A stretch of 64,000 bases of DNA from Bin55 sp965203735 (GTDB lineage Bacteria; Pseudomonadota; Gammaproteobacteria; Pseudomonadales; Azotimanducaceae). Both the position numbers and the translations under genes were made by a program. The DNA lies in assembly GCA_965203735.1 (NCBI GenBank), contig OZ241909.1, forward strand, positions 2,046,001 through 2,110,000, read 5' to 3'. Shown piece after piece: positions 63,012 to 64,000 of this stretch. Numbering within the stretch: position 1 is the first letter of the stretch; every line of letters starts with the position of its first letter. The notes below the pieces were generated by a model. It did no database searches and was not told the DNA's origin. It worked only from the letters and a program-made list of their open reading frames with translations.

Positions 63012-64000
63012 CATCTTTGTCGCCTGAGCTACGTCTAAAACGTGCACTTTGGCTTTCCCTTGCAGTTCTGATTGCAATCGGGATTGTGGTTGTCGTCGCC
63101 ATTTTGTTTATGAATCAGGAGAAGTCGGAAGATTTCGGCACGGAGACTCAAGACACAGCGCCTGTTTTAATTGATGAAGGTATTTCTGCACCTGTTCCGC
63201 TGTTCGAAGACATTACGGAACAAGCAGGAATTGACTTCGTTCATGTCAACGGGGCTGCCGGAGAACGATTGCTTCCAGAAACGATGGGAGGTGGCGTTGC
63301 CTTTCTAGACTACGACAATGACGGCGATCAAGACATCATCTTCGTTAATTCCAAGACTTGGGACTGGGACTCCTCTTCCGGAATCGATGCTCGATCCGCA
63401 TTGTTTTCGAACAATGGAAATGGAGCGTTTGAGCGAACGAAGAGTGCAGTAATTGAAAAACCGATTTATGGAATGGGAATAGCAGTCGGCGACTACGACG
63501 GCGATGGATTCTTGGATGTGTTCATCACCGCGGTCGGAAGAAATCGCCTCCTAAGAAATGTCAACGGTGAGCACTTCGAAGATGTCACCGATGCCATGGG
63601 AGTGTCAGGACATCCTGACGCATGGAGCACATGTGCCTCCTTTTTTGACTATGACAAAGACGAAGACCTGGACTTATTCGTTTGCAACTATGTGGAGTGG
63701 TCTAGAAACAGGGATATTGAAGTCGACTACAGATTGGCAGGAATCGGAAGAGCTTATGGACCTCCAACAGATTTCGGAGGAACCCATTCATACTTGTACC
63801 GGAACGATGGAGACTCATTCACTGATGTCTCAAGTGAGTCCGGCATCCAAGTATTCAACGAAGCAACAGGTCAAGCAGCTGGCAAAGCTCTTGCGGTTGT
63901 CACGACCGACATTAATGGAGACGGCTCTGACGATATGGTCGTTGCAAACGACACTGTCAGAAATTTTGCTTTTTTGAACCAGGGTGACGAAACTTTCGTC
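63008..64000 (+). CDS. CRTAC1-family FG-GAP protein, 3' truncated by window edge
   Basis: The frame is open from the TTG at 63008 to the window end (331 codons), overlapping the stop of the cytochrome gene by four bases. One transmembrane anchor is near residues 15-38. A leader 'PLFEDITEQAGIDFVHVNG', typical for CRTAC1 proteins, follows. FG-GAP calcium loops are 'DYDNDGDQDIIFV', 'DYDGDGFLDVFI', 'DYDKDEDLDLFV' and 'DINGDGSDDMVV'. An ASPIC/UnbV domain would be expected beyond the window. Coupling to the pentaheme cytochrome implies a shared envelope function. Confidence 0.85.
   Translation, partial: MTSLSPELRLKRALWLSLAVLIAIGIVVVVAILFMNQEKSEDFGTETQDTAPVLIDEGISAPVPLFEDITEQAGIDFVHVNGAAGERLLPETMGGGVAFLDYDNDGDQDIIFVNSKTWDWDSSSGIDARSALFSNNGNGAFERTKSAVIEKPIYGMGIAVGDYDGDGFLDVFITAVGRNRLLRNVNGEHFEDVTDAMGVSGHPDAWSTCASFFDYDKDEDLDLFVCNYVEWSRNRDIEVDYRLAGIGRAYGPPTDFGGTHSYLYRNDGDSFTDVSSESGIQVFNEATGQAAGKALAVVTTDINGDGSDDMVVANDTVRNFAFLNQGDETFV

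Noticed and set aside
63558..63977. 139-codon plus-strand frame near the window end
   Set aside because: Out of frame with the clear CRTAC1 protein that is open from 63008 to the end; Thr/Ser/Gln-rich shadow.
1..64000. CRISPR arrays, rRNA genes, prophage or integrase genes
   Set aside because: No regularly spaced short repeats, no rRNA-like sequence and no phage or integrase genes were seen; the only RNA gene recognised with confidence is tRNA-Glu.

Overview
The window looks like chromosome of a gammaproteobacterium, probably marine or otherwise aquatic. Two gene neighbourhoods resemble those of Pseudomonas relatives (topA next to lexA; gap, mfd, csiV and a methylthioinosine phosphorylase close together). 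LexA has an E. coli-type recognition helix, and the tRNA-Glu gene encodes its own CCA end. I could not name a genus. Base composition is moderate throughout except for one clearly GC-richer insertion sequence at 25.6-27.2 kb and one AT-rich stretch beside it.

Layout. 0-10 kb: the 3' part of an ammonium transporter, then ddl, an S9 peptidase and a GNAT acetyltransferase on the minus strand, an outer-membrane-type protein, a small glutaredoxin-like protein, TatD, a soluble lytic transglycosylase, a universal stress protein and an unknown membrane-anchored protein. 10-17 kb: topA and lexA convergent, with an 18-bp palindrome in the lexA promoter, then a minus-strand cluster of three bacterial PH-domain membrane proteins. 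17.5-27.2 kb is the most accessory-looking region: a 1647-aa DUF4011-type helicase with a Vsr-like nuclease domain, two tandem paralogous exported propeller-like proteins, and an IS110-family element with 12-bp inverted repeats and a long non-coding end that is a candidate guide RNA. 27.4-34.4 kb: MscS channel, hypoxanthine phosphoribosyltransferase and methylthioinosine phosphorylase in one coupled operon, facing csiV and mfd. 34.8-35.3 kb: a toxin-antitoxin locus whose antitoxin carries an in-frame amber codon while the toxin is intact.

35.5-42 kb: a three-gene, translationally coupled 2-oxoacid oxidoreductase in which a GltD-like flavin/iron-sulfur subunit probably passes electrons to NAD(P), then a long-form GAPDH. 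42-46 kb: a small membrane protein, PutP-type symporter, DUF815 ATPase, DUF481 outer-membrane protein and tRNA-Glu with a recognisable promoter. 46-53.5 kb: a 1083-aa TPR/FG-GAP/ASPIC-UnbV lipoprotein facing a row of four secreted EF-hand proteins. One of the four is a chimera created by an 882-bp-period tandem duplication. 53.5-58 kb: agmatinase-family ureohydrolase and a three-gene ABC-2 transporter. 58-64 kb: an S9 prolyl-oligopeptidase-like protein with His in place of the nucleophile Ser, a membrane pentaheme cytochrome c with a TPR tail, and a coupled CRTAC1 (FG-GAP) protein cut by the window end.

The recurring theme of the right half is exported calcium-loop proteins (EF-hand, FG-GAP/VCBS) next to redox or TPR modules. 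The best candidates for something undescribed are the pentaheme/TPR plus CRTAC1 pair, the chimeric EF-hand array, the orphaned toxin and the helicase-nuclease neighbourhood.
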